Below are positions 7,014 through 13,331 of a DNA stretch of 13,331 bases, piece by piece; position 1 is the first letter of the stretch; each line of letters begins with the position of its first letter. Origin of the DNA: Blastocatellia bacterium UBA7656 (lineage in GTDB: Bacteria; Acidobacteriota; Blastocatellia; UBA7656). The position numbers and the translations under genes were made by a program. The stretch is from NCBI GenBank assembly GCA_002483445.1, contig DLHY01000161.1:1-13331 (forward strand), written 5' to 3'. The notes beneath the pieces are model-generated. The model searched no databases and was not told the origin of the DNA. It saw only the letters and a list, made by a program, of their open reading frames with translations.

Positions 7014-7022
7014 TGATATAAT
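7014..7022 (+). promoter_or_regulatory. Extended -10 promoter for the cytochrome gene
   Basis: TGATATAAT matches TGnTATAAT exactly, 67 bases before the cytochrome start and downstream of the ilvE hairpin. No recognisable -35 is seen, which is tolerated by extended -10 promoters. Confidence 0.6.
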
Positions 7023-7089
7023 TTTCCCGTTTCACGAAGTTGAGCCGCCTTCCTCGTAATACTTTCCTCGCAGGTCATGGAGAAAAATC

Positions 7090-7884
7090 ATGACTAAGAA
7101 ACTTTGCCTCGCGCTCTTTCTCGCCCTCGCAGGCGCGATGCTCTCGGCTGACGCTTCGCTTCAGGAAGATATGTCCGTCTACACAAAGAACAACTGCGTA
7201 TCGTGTCACGCAGGAATCGAGCCCATCGATTTGAGTAACAGGTATATGGACTGGCGCGCTTCGGTTCATCGCAAAGGCGGTGTTGGGTGCGAGAAGTGCC
7301 ACGGCGGCGACCCTGCGGCGCAGAAAAAGGAAAAGGCGCACATCGGCGTTTTACCCGCGTCGGATTTGAAGAGCAGGCTGCATCAATGGAATCTTGCGGA
7401 CACCTGCGGCTCCTGTCATAAAGCGGTGGTTGCGTCTTTCGTTGAAAGCGCGCACTATCAGCGGCTCAAATCCGCAGGGATGGGGCCTGCGTGCAACACC
7501 TGCCACACGCATATGGCTTCGGCGGTGATTTATTCTTCCGAAGAACTCTCGCGACTTTGCGATCACTGCCATAACACGATCAACGGCCTGATCCCGCGAA
7601 GAGCGGATATATCGCAAAGAGCCAAAACCTCGCTGGAAGCGATAAAGCGCAATGATTACATGGTTGACTGGGTCAGTATGCTTATCGAAGACGGGCGGAA
7701 AAGAAACATCGATCTAATGATCGAGGCGGACGAGATGAAAACCATCCTCGCGCTTGTGAAGGAAGTTAGAACCGACTGGCATACGTTCGAACTTGAGCGC
7801 GTGAGGGAAAAAGCCGATATGGTTTTCGAGAAGGCAAAGTCACTCAAGAACAAACTGATGAAAAAACTCGGCTATGCGATGTAG
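7090..7884 (+). CDS. Exported pentaheme c-type cytochrome
   Basis: This is a 264-residue electron-transfer protein of the cell envelope. A signal peptide (1 to about 22) precedes five CxxCH heme-attachment motifs: 36-40 (CVSCH), 67-71 (CEKCH), 106-110 (CGSCH), 135-139 (CNTCH) and 157-161 (CDHCH). Candidate distal heme ligands include His60, His84, His98, His122 and His141, which would allow bis-His hemes. The spacing, with SVH before the second motif and ESAH after the third, recalls the cytochrome c554 / multiheme c family. Residues about 172-264 contain no heme motif and look helical and highly charged, perhaps a docking domain. No quinol dehydrogenase or terminal reductase gene is adjacent, so partner and acceptor are unknown. 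GGAG at 7079-7082, seven bases before the ATG, supports the start. Confidence 0.9.
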   Translation: MTKKLCLALFLALAGAMLSADASLQEDMSVYTKNNCVSCHAGIEPIDLSNRYMDWRASVHRKGGVGCEKCHGGDPAAQKKEKAHIGVLPASDLKSRLHQWNLADTCGSCHKAVVASFVESAHYQRLKSAGMGPACNTCHTHMASAVIYSSEELSRLCDHCHNTINGLIPRRADISQRAKTSLEAIKRNDYMVDWVSMLIEDGRKRNIDLMIEADEMKTILALVKEVRTDWHTFELERVREKADMVFEKAKSLKNKLMKKLGYAM

Positions 7885-7887
7885 CGC

Positions 7888-7917
7888 TTGACACTTCAAC
7901 TTCGAGGTCGCTAGAGT
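7888..7917 (+). promoter_or_regulatory. Candidate promoter that would give a leaderless CPBP transcript
   Basis: A perfect TTGACA (7888-7893) is followed 18 bases later by TAGAGT (7912-7917, 4 of 6 matches to TATAAT). The predicted transcript start, around 7923-7926, coincides with the start codon of the next gene. The only SD-like word, GAGG at 7904-7907, lies too far upstream. Confidence 0.45.
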
Positions 7918-7925
7918 CGCGCGTG

Positions 7926-8939
7926 ATGAATGACGCTTCGGCGCTGGCAAGCAATGTTTTAATCAACAAGGAAGGCGAGTGGCGATGCGTGTGGCGCGTA
8001 CTCGCCTTTTACATTTCATTCTTCCTCATCGCTTCCCTGCTCGTCGCTTTGACTCAAACGCTGCGGGAGATAATCACTCAGTCGGGCGACCTTCCGGTTC
8101 CTTCGGAAACCGATTCTTCGAGCAGCAACCTCATAGCGATCACTGTTGAGCGTTCGTTGCTTTTGATCTCGGCAATCATTGCGTCGGTTCTCTGCGCAAG
8201 GATGATCGAGCGTCGCACTCTGGCATCGACAGGCTACAAGCTCCACGACGGCTGGTCGCGTGATTTCGCGTTGGGCTGGGCGTTGGGAGCCTTGACGATT
8301 GCGCTCGCGGTCGGCCTCGCCGCGGCAGTGGGCGCGATGAATTTCAGTCTTCGTCAGATCGCTGTGGCGACGGCGGCGCGGGATTTTTTTATCCTGTTCG
8401 TCGTTTTGCTCATCGCTGCCGCATTCGAAGAAGTCTTCGTGCGGGGATTCGCGTTTCAGGCATTGATACGCGATGCGGGGCCTGTAGCAGCCGTCGCCAT
8501 AACGTCCGTTGTGTTCGCTGCGCTGCATCTTGCAAACACAGGCTCTTCTATACTGTCGACCGTCAACACCGCGCTTGCAGGCGTATGGCTGGGAGTGGCA
8601 TACCTGAAGACTCGCAGCCTATGGCTTGCGACCGCGCTTCATCATTCGTGGAATCTCGTGATGGTCATAGTCTTCGGCCTGCCCGTAAGCGGAATCGTAG
8701 ACTACAAAAACATGGCGTGGCTTGATGGGGAAGGTCTCGCTCCGGTGTGGGTTTCGGGCGGCAGCTACGGCCCTGAAGGCGGAATCGCGGCAACCATAGC
8801 CGTCACTCTTTGCACGCTCCTGATAGCTCGAAGTCGATTGTTCAAGGCTTCCGACGAAATGCGGGCGGCGATAATTCCCGGATCAGCCGCAACGCAAACG
8901 ATGAGCATCTTTCCAAAAAATTCCTCTCACACCTCCTGA
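7926..8939 (+). CDS. CPBP-family intramembrane glutamic endopeptidase
   Basis: This multi-pass membrane protein of about 337 residues belongs to the CPBP (CAAX protease/bacteriocin-processing, Abi) family. These are Rce1-like proteases that cut substrates within or near the membrane. All three family motifs are present: EEVFVR (Glu168, Glu169, Arg173), FAALH (His201) and HHSWN (His239 to Asn243). Hydrophobic segments lie near 25-45, 70-92, 115-137, 153-168, 184-202, 210-226, 233-252 and 284-302. The substrate is unknown; members serve in protein maturation, stress response or bacteriocin self-immunity, and nothing adjacent decides between these. An in-frame GTG at 7923 directly precedes the chosen ATG. 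Neither has a ribosome-binding site, consistent with the leaderless promoter proposed upstream. Confidence 0.88.
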   Translation: MNDASALASNVLINKEGEWRCVWRVLAFYISFFLIASLLVALTQTLREIITQSGDLPVPSETDSSSSNLIAITVERSLLLISAIIASVLCARMIERRTLASTGYKLHDGWSRDFALGWALGALTIALAVGLAAAVGAMNFSLRQIAVATAARDFFILFVVLLIAAAFEEVFVRGFAFQALIRDAGPVAAVAITSVVFAALHLANTGSSILSTVNTALAGVWLGVAYLKTRSLWLATALHHSWNLVMVIVFGLPVSGIVDYKNMAWLDGEGLAPVWVSGGSYGPEGGIAATIAVTLCTLLIARSRLFKASDEMRAAIIPGSAATQTMSIFPKNSSHTS

Positions 8940-8966
8940 TAACGAAGGCTGGCATCTAAAAGCGGC

Positions 8967-8975
8967 TGTGATAAT
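8967..8975 (+). promoter_or_regulatory. Candidate extended -10 promoter for glmU
   Basis: TGTGATAAT fits TGnTATAAT with one mismatch in the hexamer. It lies about 175 bases before the glmU start, with no clear -35. The transcript would carry the repeat at 9058-9138 in its leader. Confidence 0.35.
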
Positions 8976-9057
8976 ATAGCTTGTCAGCAGGAAGGTTTTG
9001 CCTGGTGAGAAACTCCCTCATAGATAATTCTTCTAACGTCATGGGAAAGGGAGTCTG

Positions 9058-9138
9058 GTGGCGCAATCTTTCGGATTGCGCGCCCTGAAAGCATGAAATT
9101 TGGAGCTACGCAAGCTGACGGCTTGCGCCACGATTTCG
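9058..9138 (+). repeat. REP/BIME-like element, copy B, in front of glmU
   Basis: Two hairpins flank a short spacer. The left is GCGCAATC (9061-9068), loop TTTCG, GATTGCGC (9074-9081). The right is CGCAAGC (9109-9115), loop TGACG, GCTTGCG (9121-9127). The outer ends are inverted repeats of each other: GTGGCGCAA (9058-9066) and TTGCGCCAC (9123-9131). From 9074 to 9138 it is homologous to 3118-3180, and again it ends just before the ribosome-binding site, here of glmU (GGGAGAG around 9138-9144). The architecture resembles bacterial REP/BIME elements. No RAYT transposase gene is in the window. Confidence 0.75.
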
Positions 9139-9151
9139 GGAGAGAAGCTCA

Positions 9152-10528
9152 ATGACAGACGTTTTGATAATGGCAGCCGGACTTGGCACTCGGATGAAAT
9201 CCCGTCGCGCGAAGGTGCTGCATCATCTCTCAGGTCGTCCCCTCATCGCTCACACACTCAGCGCGGCCCTTGGTCTTAGGCCCGCATCGATAATCACCAT
9301 AGTCGGGCATCAGGCCGATGAAGTGGAACGAGCCGTGCGCGACGAGGCCGAACGCAGCGGAGTCGGATCGACAGAACTTCTCTTCGCGCTTCAACGAGAG
9401 CAGCGAGGCACGGGCCATGCAGTGATGGCAGCGCGCGAAATTCTCGCCTCGCGTCGGGGGGCGATCATCGTGCTTGCGGGCGACGGGCCTATGATAAAAA
9501 CCGAAACCCTTGTCAGTCTCGCTCAAACTCACTCTTCAGAAAAAAATGATGCGACAGTTATGACGACTCTGCTCGACGACCCGCACGGCTATGGCAGAAT
9601 AGTTCGCGACCGAGAACAACGCTTCCTTCGCATAGTTGAGCAGAAAGACGCTTCGGCAGAAGAGATGGAGATACGCGAAGTCGGCGTGAGCATTTATTGC
9701 TTCGAGACTGCCGCCCTTCTCGATGCGCTCGATCATCTGACTGCTGACAACGCGCAGGGCGAGTATTACCTCACGGACGTTCCGCAGGTGATGTCATCTC
9801 GCGGCAGGCGCGTCGGAATTTTCATTCAAAAAGATTCCGAAGAAGTCCGCGGCATAAACGACCGGATCGAGCTTGCCGAGATTGAAAACAAAATAAGGCA
9901 GGCGAAGCTGCGCGAACTGATGCTTTCAGGCGTCACCATCATCGATCCTGCGACCACATGGATTCACGAAAGCGTGAAGATAGGACAGGACACTGTAATT
10001 CATCCGCAGGTCATCATCGAAGGCGCAACCCGCATAGGGTCGGAGTGCGTTATTGAGTCGTGGACTCGCATAAAAAACTCGGAGGCAGGCGACCGTGTGA
10101 CGATCAAAAATTCTTCGGTGATCGAAGACAGCCGGATCGGAAGCGGCGCGAGCATAGGCCCGTTTGCGCGCTTGAGAATGCACGCCGAGATTGGGGAAAA
10201 AGGCGTCATCGGCAACTTTGTGGAAGTGAAAAAATCACGCATAGGTCGCGGCACGAAAGCCTCGCACCTGACCTATCTCGGCGACGCGACTTTGGGCGAC
10301 CGTGTGAACATAGGCGCGGGAACCGTCACCTGTAATTATGACGGGGTGAGCAAACATGAAACCGTCATCGAAGATGATGTAAAGATCGGCAGCGATACGA
10401 TGCTCGTCGCCCCCGTAAGAGTCGGACGCGGATCGGTCACGGGTGCGGGATCAGTCGTGACGAAAGACATACCGGAAGATTCGCTCGCGGCAGGCGTCCC
10501 CGCCGTGGTGAAAAAGAAATTGAAGTGA
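9152..10528 (+). CDS. glmU: Bifunctional GlcNAc-1-phosphate uridyltransferase / glucosamine-1-phosphate acetyltransferase
   Basis: GlmU makes UDP-GlcNAc, the precursor of peptidoglycan and outer-membrane glycolipids. It acetylates GlcN-1-P with acetyl-CoA and then couples the product to UTP, in the cytoplasm. The 458 residues match the usual ~456. The N-terminal pyrophosphorylase domain has AGLGTRMKS (9-17) and KVLH (21-24), QRGTGHA (84-90), AGDGP with metal ligand Asp111, GYGRIV, IVEQKDA and GINDR with Asn236. The C-terminal left-handed beta-helix (about 260-458) has KASHLTYLGD with catalytic His372 and GAGTVTCNYDG (388-398). The position before Lys21, usually Pro in the LPKVLH motif, is Ala20, a mild variation. 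The start has an SD-like GGGAGAG about eight bases upstream. glmS follows after 171 bases. Confidence 0.97.
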   Translation: MTDVLIMAAGLGTRMKSRRAKVLHHLSGRPLIAHTLSAALGLRPASIITIVGHQADEVERAVRDEAERSGVGSTELLFALQREQRGTGHAVMAAREILASRRGAIIVLAGDGPMIKTETLVSLAQTHSSEKNDATVMTTLLDDPHGYGRIVRDREQRFLRIVEQKDASAEEMEIREVGVSIYCFETAALLDALDHLTADNAQGEYYLTDVPQVMSSRGRRVGIFIQKDSEEVRGINDRIELAEIENKIRQAKLRELMLSGVTIIDPATTWIHESVKIGQDTVIHPQVIIEGATRIGSECVIESWTRIKNSEAGDRVTIKNSSVIEDSRIGSGASIGPFARLRMHAEIGEKGVIGNFVEVKKSRIGRGTKASHLTYLGDATLGDRVNIGAGTVTCNYDGVSKHETVIEDDVKIGSDTMLVAPVRVGRGSVTGAGSVVTKDIPEDSLAAGVPAVVKKKLK

Positions 10529-10535
10529 AAGAAGT

Positions 10536-10679
10536 AGATGTCAGATGTCAGATGTCAGATGTTAGTAGAAGAAATGTTGATGTTGTCCGAGACGCCACCT
10601 TGAGGGAATTCAAAAGAAGGAGGGCTACAGAGCCAATCAAGCGCAGCCCTTCTTCACTAACATCTGACATCTGACATCT
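10536..10679. repeat. Long inverted repeat built from 7-bp tandem units between glmU and glmS
   Basis: The left arm has the heptamer AGATGTC repeated from 10536 to 10556 plus a fourth, altered unit (AGATGTT) to 10563. The right arm carries the complementary units at 10660-10680. Bases 10543-10566 are an exact 24-bp reverse complement of 10656-10679. Allowing one bulged base (10567), pairing continues for six more bases, GAAGAA (10568-10573) with TTCTTC (10650-10655). Inside, AGGGCT (10621-10626) and AGCCCT (10645-10650) can form a competing smaller hairpin. The right arm ends six bases before the glmS ribosome-binding site. Confidence 0.9.
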
Positions 10680-10685
10680 TCTGCT

Positions 10686-10691
10686 GAGGAG
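10686..10691 (+). promoter_or_regulatory. Ribosome-binding site of glmS
   Basis: GAGGAG lies eight bases before the ATG at 10700 and immediately after the right arm of the inverted repeat. Folding of that repeat could affect access to it. Confidence 0.75.
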
Positions 10692-10699
10692 TTAAGACA

Positions 10700-12562
10700 A
10701 TGTGCGGAATAGTCGGTTACGTTGGAGACAAACAGGTAGTCAGTGTGATACTCGACGGGCTGCGCAAGCTCGAATATCGCGGATACGATTCGGCAGGTAT
10801 AGCCGTCGTCGATGAACAGGGCGCTCTCTCGATTCGTCGCGCGTCGGGTAAGCTTCGCAATCTCGAAGAAGCCATACGCCTCAAGCCGCTCGACGGCAGC
10901 TATGGCATAGGCCACACGCGATGGGCCACGCACGGCAGGCCCACGGAAGAAAATGCGCATCCTCATCGCGATTGCACGGGCCGCGTGGTCGTCGTTCATA
11001 ACGGCATCATCGAGAATTTCCTCACGCTCAAAGGCCGCCTTCAAGCGGAGGGCCACAAATTCATCACTGACACCGACACCGAAGTCATCGCTCACCTGAT
11101 AGAAAAGTACCTCGACGAGGGCGCGGAAAATCTCGAAGCGGCGGTGGGCCGAACGGTAGGCGAGCTTCGCGGCATCTATGCGCTGGCGATCATGTCTTCC
11201 GCCGAGCCTGAAAAAATCGTGGCCGTCCGACAGGGGCCGCCAATAGTGATAGGGCTTGGTCAGAACGAATACTTCGTCGCCTCGGACGTTCCGCCTGTGC
11301 TTTATCACACGCGGGATGTTTTCTTCCTCGGCGATGGTGAAATAGCCGTGCTTACGCGCGAGGGAGTCTCTGTTACGGACTTCGAAGCGAACACCGTCAC
11401 TCCCGATGTGCAGCGAATAACGTGGGATCCGATCATGGCCGAAAAGGGCGGGTTCAAACATTACATGCTCAAGGAAATCTATGAGCAACCGCGCGCCGTC
11501 CGCGACACCATCTTGGGCCGCATCTCGCCCACTACGGGGAAAGTTTATCTCGACGAGATGGACATCTCTGAAGCCGACTTCCGCAACTTCACTTCCGTCA
11601 AGGCGATAGCCTGCGGCACGAGCCTGCACGCGGCGATGGCCGGTAAGTACATGCTCGAAGAGTTGGCGCGCATCCCCGTAGAAGTCGATTACGCTTCGGA
11701 GTTTCGCTATCGCGCTCCGATACTCGACGACCGGACATTGATAGTCGCAATCTCGCAATCGGGCGAAACTGCTGACACAATAGCCGCTGTGCGCGAATCG
11801 CTGCGTTCGGGCGCAAAGATACTCTCGATTTGCAATGTCCGGGGGTCGATGCTCACGCGCGAATCGCACGGAACGATCCTCACTCACGCAGGGCCGGAGA
11901 TAGGCGTGGCATCTACGAAGGCATTCACATCTCAGATGGTCGTCCTCTACCTGCTGGCGTTACACATGGCGCAGCAGCGCGGAAAGATCAATGGAGATGA
12001 TTCGTTTGCGCACGTTCATGCATTAAACAGCCTGCCCGTGAAGATGGAGACGCTTCTCGCGTGCGATGATCAGATAGAAAAGCTTTCGCGCGAGTTTCAT
12101 CGCGCACAGGATTTTTTATATCTGGGTCGCGGCATCAATTTTCCGGTCGCGCTCGAAGGCGCTTTGAAGCTCAAGGAAATTTCTTACATTCACGCCGAGG
12201 GCTATCCTGCGGGCGAGATGAAGCACGGGCCGAACGCGCTTATCGATGAAGACCTGCCCGTTGTCGTTATCGCCACTCGCGATGAGGGGAGCGAGAGTTC
12301 GCGTCTGCGTTATGAAAAGACCCTTTCGAATATGGTCGAGGTGAAATCGCGCGACGGCAAAGTGATCGCAGTAGTGACGGAAGGCGACACCGAAGCGCGA
12401 CAGATAGCCGACCACATAATCGAGATACCGCAGGCCAGCGATCTGATCTCGCCCATATTGTCGGTTGTGCCTTTGCAACTACTGGCTTATCACATAGGCG
12501 TGCGGCGGGGGTGCGATGTCGATCAGCCGCGCAATCTGGCCAAGTCCGTCACGGTGGAGTGA
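10700..12562 (+). CDS. glmS: Glutamine--fructose-6-phosphate aminotransferase (isomerizing)
   Basis: GlmS converts fructose-6-P and glutamine to glucosamine-6-P, the first committed step to UDP-GlcNAc. The 620 residues are close to the usual ~609. The class II glutaminase domain (2 to about 240) begins with nucleophile Cys2 (MCGIVGYVG) and shows HTRWATHG (Arg74), HNGIIEN (Asn101-Gly102) and DTDTEVI. The first SIS domain (about 292-425) has CGTSLHAA, SQSGETADT (352-360) and STKAFTSQ (405-412). The second (about 463-600) has GRGINFPVALEGALKLKEISYIHAEGYPAGEMKHGP with Glu500 and His509. The C-terminus DQPRNLAKSVTVE carries Lys614, the equivalent of the F6P-binding lysine of the E. coli enzyme. 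The initiator Met must be removed to expose Cys2. It follows glmU, so the UDP-GlcNAc genes are clustered, apart from glmM, which is not in the window. I could not recognise a glmS ribozyme upstream. Confidence 0.98.
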   Translation: MCGIVGYVGDKQVVSVILDGLRKLEYRGYDSAGIAVVDEQGALSIRRASGKLRNLEEAIRLKPLDGSYGIGHTRWATHGRPTEENAHPHRDCTGRVVVVHNGIIENFLTLKGRLQAEGHKFITDTDTEVIAHLIEKYLDEGAENLEAAVGRTVGELRGIYALAIMSSAEPEKIVAVRQGPPIVIGLGQNEYFVASDVPPVLYHTRDVFFLGDGEIAVLTREGVSVTDFEANTVTPDVQRITWDPIMAEKGGFKHYMLKEIYEQPRAVRDTILGRISPTTGKVYLDEMDISEADFRNFTSVKAIACGTSLHAAMAGKYMLEELARIPVEVDYASEFRYRAPILDDRTLIVAISQSGETADTIAAVRESLRSGAKILSICNVRGSMLTRESHGTILTHAGPEIGVASTKAFTSQMVVLYLLALHMAQQRGKINGDDSFAHVHALNSLPVKMETLLACDDQIEKLSREFHRAQDFLYLGRGINFPVALEGALKLKEISYIHAEGYPAGEMKHGPNALIDEDLPVVVIATRDEGSESSRLRYEKTLSNMVEVKSRDGKVIAVVTEGDTEARQIADHIIEIPQASDLISPILSVVPLQLLAYHIGVRRGCDVDQPRNLAKSVTVE

Positions 12563-12596
12563 TGCTTGCAGCAATTGATCAACAGGCGAGGCAGAA

Positions 12597-13331
12597 TTGG
12601 CGCAAAAGGAAGACAAGGCTGGAGACAAGGCGCAAACAGCAAGGAAGCGATTTGCCAGCACAGACAATCTTTGCAAGTATCTGGCTGAAAGATATCCCGA
12701 TCAGTTTGCGGCCTGGGCGCTCGGTCGCAGGCTCAAATCGGTTGAAGTTCTGAAAACCGAGTTGAGCAGCGAGCCTATCCGAGCCGATTCGGTGATGCTG
12801 CTCAGAGGCGAAGGGCTGATACTGCACCTTGAATTCCAGGTCGAAGCCATAAGCGATCCGCCTCTGCCACTGCGGATGTTGGACTACTGGGTGAGGCTGT
12901 ATCGCCTTTACCGTATGCCTGTTCATCAGGCGCTCATTCTTCTCAAGCCGACGAAGGTGGAGGTGCCGGACGAATTCCGAGCCGAGAGAACGAGTCACCG
13001 TTATGACGTGGTGCGGATGTGGGAACAGGAGCCGGAAGAGTTATTGAAACGGGAAGGGCTGATGCCACTGGCGGTGCTGGGGCGGATGAAATCGGCTGAA
13101 GGGCTGTTGACGGAGGTGGCTGAAAGAGTGAATCAGGTTAGGGCGAAGGAGCAACGGCGGGAGTTATCAGGCTGCGCGCAGTTGTTGGCCGGACTGAGAT
13201 TTGAGAAAGTATTGATACGAAGAATTTTCAGGGAGGGCGTTATGAAAGAATCGGTCATCTATCAAGAGATAGTTCAGGAGGGATTACAGGAGGGATTGCG
13301 ACAAGGGCTGCAACAGGGATTGCAACAGGGA
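12597..13331 (+). CDS. Rpn-type PD-(D/E)XK nuclease / putative transposase family protein, 3' end cut by window edge
   Basis: The frame is open from a stop at 12576 to the window end, giving 245 residues so far. It begins at a TTG (12597) with GAGG five bases upstream; no earlier start codon is available. Residues 22-50 (TDNLCKYLAERYPDQF and onward) and 62-100 match the core of the recombination-promoting nuclease (Rpn/YhgA-like) group. Asp64 (RADSVML) and Glu79-x-Gln81 (LHLEFQ) are the likely PD-(D/E)XK active-site residues, followed by PLRMLDYWVRLYRLYR. Later parts (DVVRMWEQEPEELL and GLMPLAVLG) also fit the family. Rpn proteins are DNA endonucleases linked to RecA-independent recombination. 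The tail from 228 on is a QEGL-type four-residue repeat common in this family. It lies 34 bases after glmS, probably by chance placement of an accessory gene. Confidence 0.85.
   Translation, partial: MAQKEDKAGDKAQTARKRFASTDNLCKYLAERYPDQFAAWALGRRLKSVEVLKTELSSEPIRADSVMLLRGEGLILHLEFQVEAISDPPLPLRMLDYWVRLYRLYRMPVHQALILLKPTKVEVPDEFRAERTSHRYDVVRMWEQEPEELLKREGLMPLAVLGRMKSAEGLLTEVAERVNQVRAKEQRRELSGCAQLLAGLRFEKVLIRRIFREGVMKESVIYQEIVQEGLQEGLRQGLQQGLQQG
13275..13331 (+). repeat. 12-bp tandem repeat coding the QEGL tail of the nuclease
   Basis: Four full 12-bp units (13275-13286, 13287-13298, 13299-13310, 13311-13322) and a partial fifth encode QEGL, QEGL, RQGL, QQGL, QQG. The repeat runs off the window, so its total length is unknown. 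In-frame repeats of this kind can vary in copy number by slippage. Confidence 0.85.

Noticed and set aside
9012..9054. ACTCCCT / AGGGAGT pairing as a riboswitch-like stem in the glmU leader
   Set aside because: There is only one 7-bp stem with a 29-base loop and no match to a riboswitch class I know. Such pairings are common by chance.
10536..10563. Heptamer tandem repeats as a CRISPR array
   Set aside because: The 7-bp units are directly adjacent with no spacers, and the other arm is inverted. This is not CRISPR architecture.
10529..10699. glmS ribozyme upstream of glmS
   Set aside because: The region is only 171 bases and is dominated by the heptamer inverted repeat. I could not identify the ribozyme's conserved core or cleavage site.
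10637..11887. 416-codon open frame on the - strand opposite glmS
   Set aside because: It lies opposite an unmistakable glmS, has no recognisable motif and has no promoter or ribosome-binding site. It is a shadow of glmS codon usage.

Overview
The window is a stretch of bacterial chromosome of moderately high GC. All ten recognisable genes lie on the + strand. The mixture of core genes (glmU, glmS, ilvE) with a LytS/LytTR sensor pair, exported serine hydrolases, a multiheme cytochrome c and numerous small palindromic repeats would fit an Acidobacteriota genome, perhaps Blastocatellia. That placement is an impression from gene style; no rRNA or other phylogenetic marker is present.

Left part (1-5375): the 3' portion of a BAAT/acyl-CoA thioesterase-type hydrolase enters from the left edge. 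It is followed by a translationally coupled two-component pair (LytS-type membrane histidine kinase and LytTR response regulator), then an exported putative esterase with extra C-terminal domains, and 10 bases later a SAM-methyltransferase fold protein that carries an apparent signal peptide.

Middle (5376-8939): a 600-base non-coding stretch holds a 216-bp mirrored palindromic element, followed by a good -10 promoter. Next come ilvE (branched-chain aminotransferase) with a strong hairpin after its stop, an exported pentaheme cytochrome c behind an extended -10 promoter, and a CPBP-family membrane protease that may be read from a leaderless transcript.

Right part (8940-13331): glmU and glmS together supply the two dedicated enzymes that flank glucosamine-phosphate mutase on the UDP-GlcNAc route (GlmM is not in the window). 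Between them lies a long inverted repeat built from 7-bp tandem units. The last gene, cut by the right edge, is a PD-(D/E)XK nuclease of the Rpn/'putative transposase' type with a TTG start and a repetitive QEGL tail.

The most notable unexplained features are the repeats. They are (a) the 216-bp P1-P2-P2'-P1' palindromic element at 5457-5672, (b) a REP/BIME-like element present twice (3118-3180 and 9058-9138), each time in the same orientation directly in front of a ribosome-binding site, and (c) the heptamer-built inverted repeat between glmU and glmS. I see no CRISPR array, tRNA, rRNA or complete insertion sequence.
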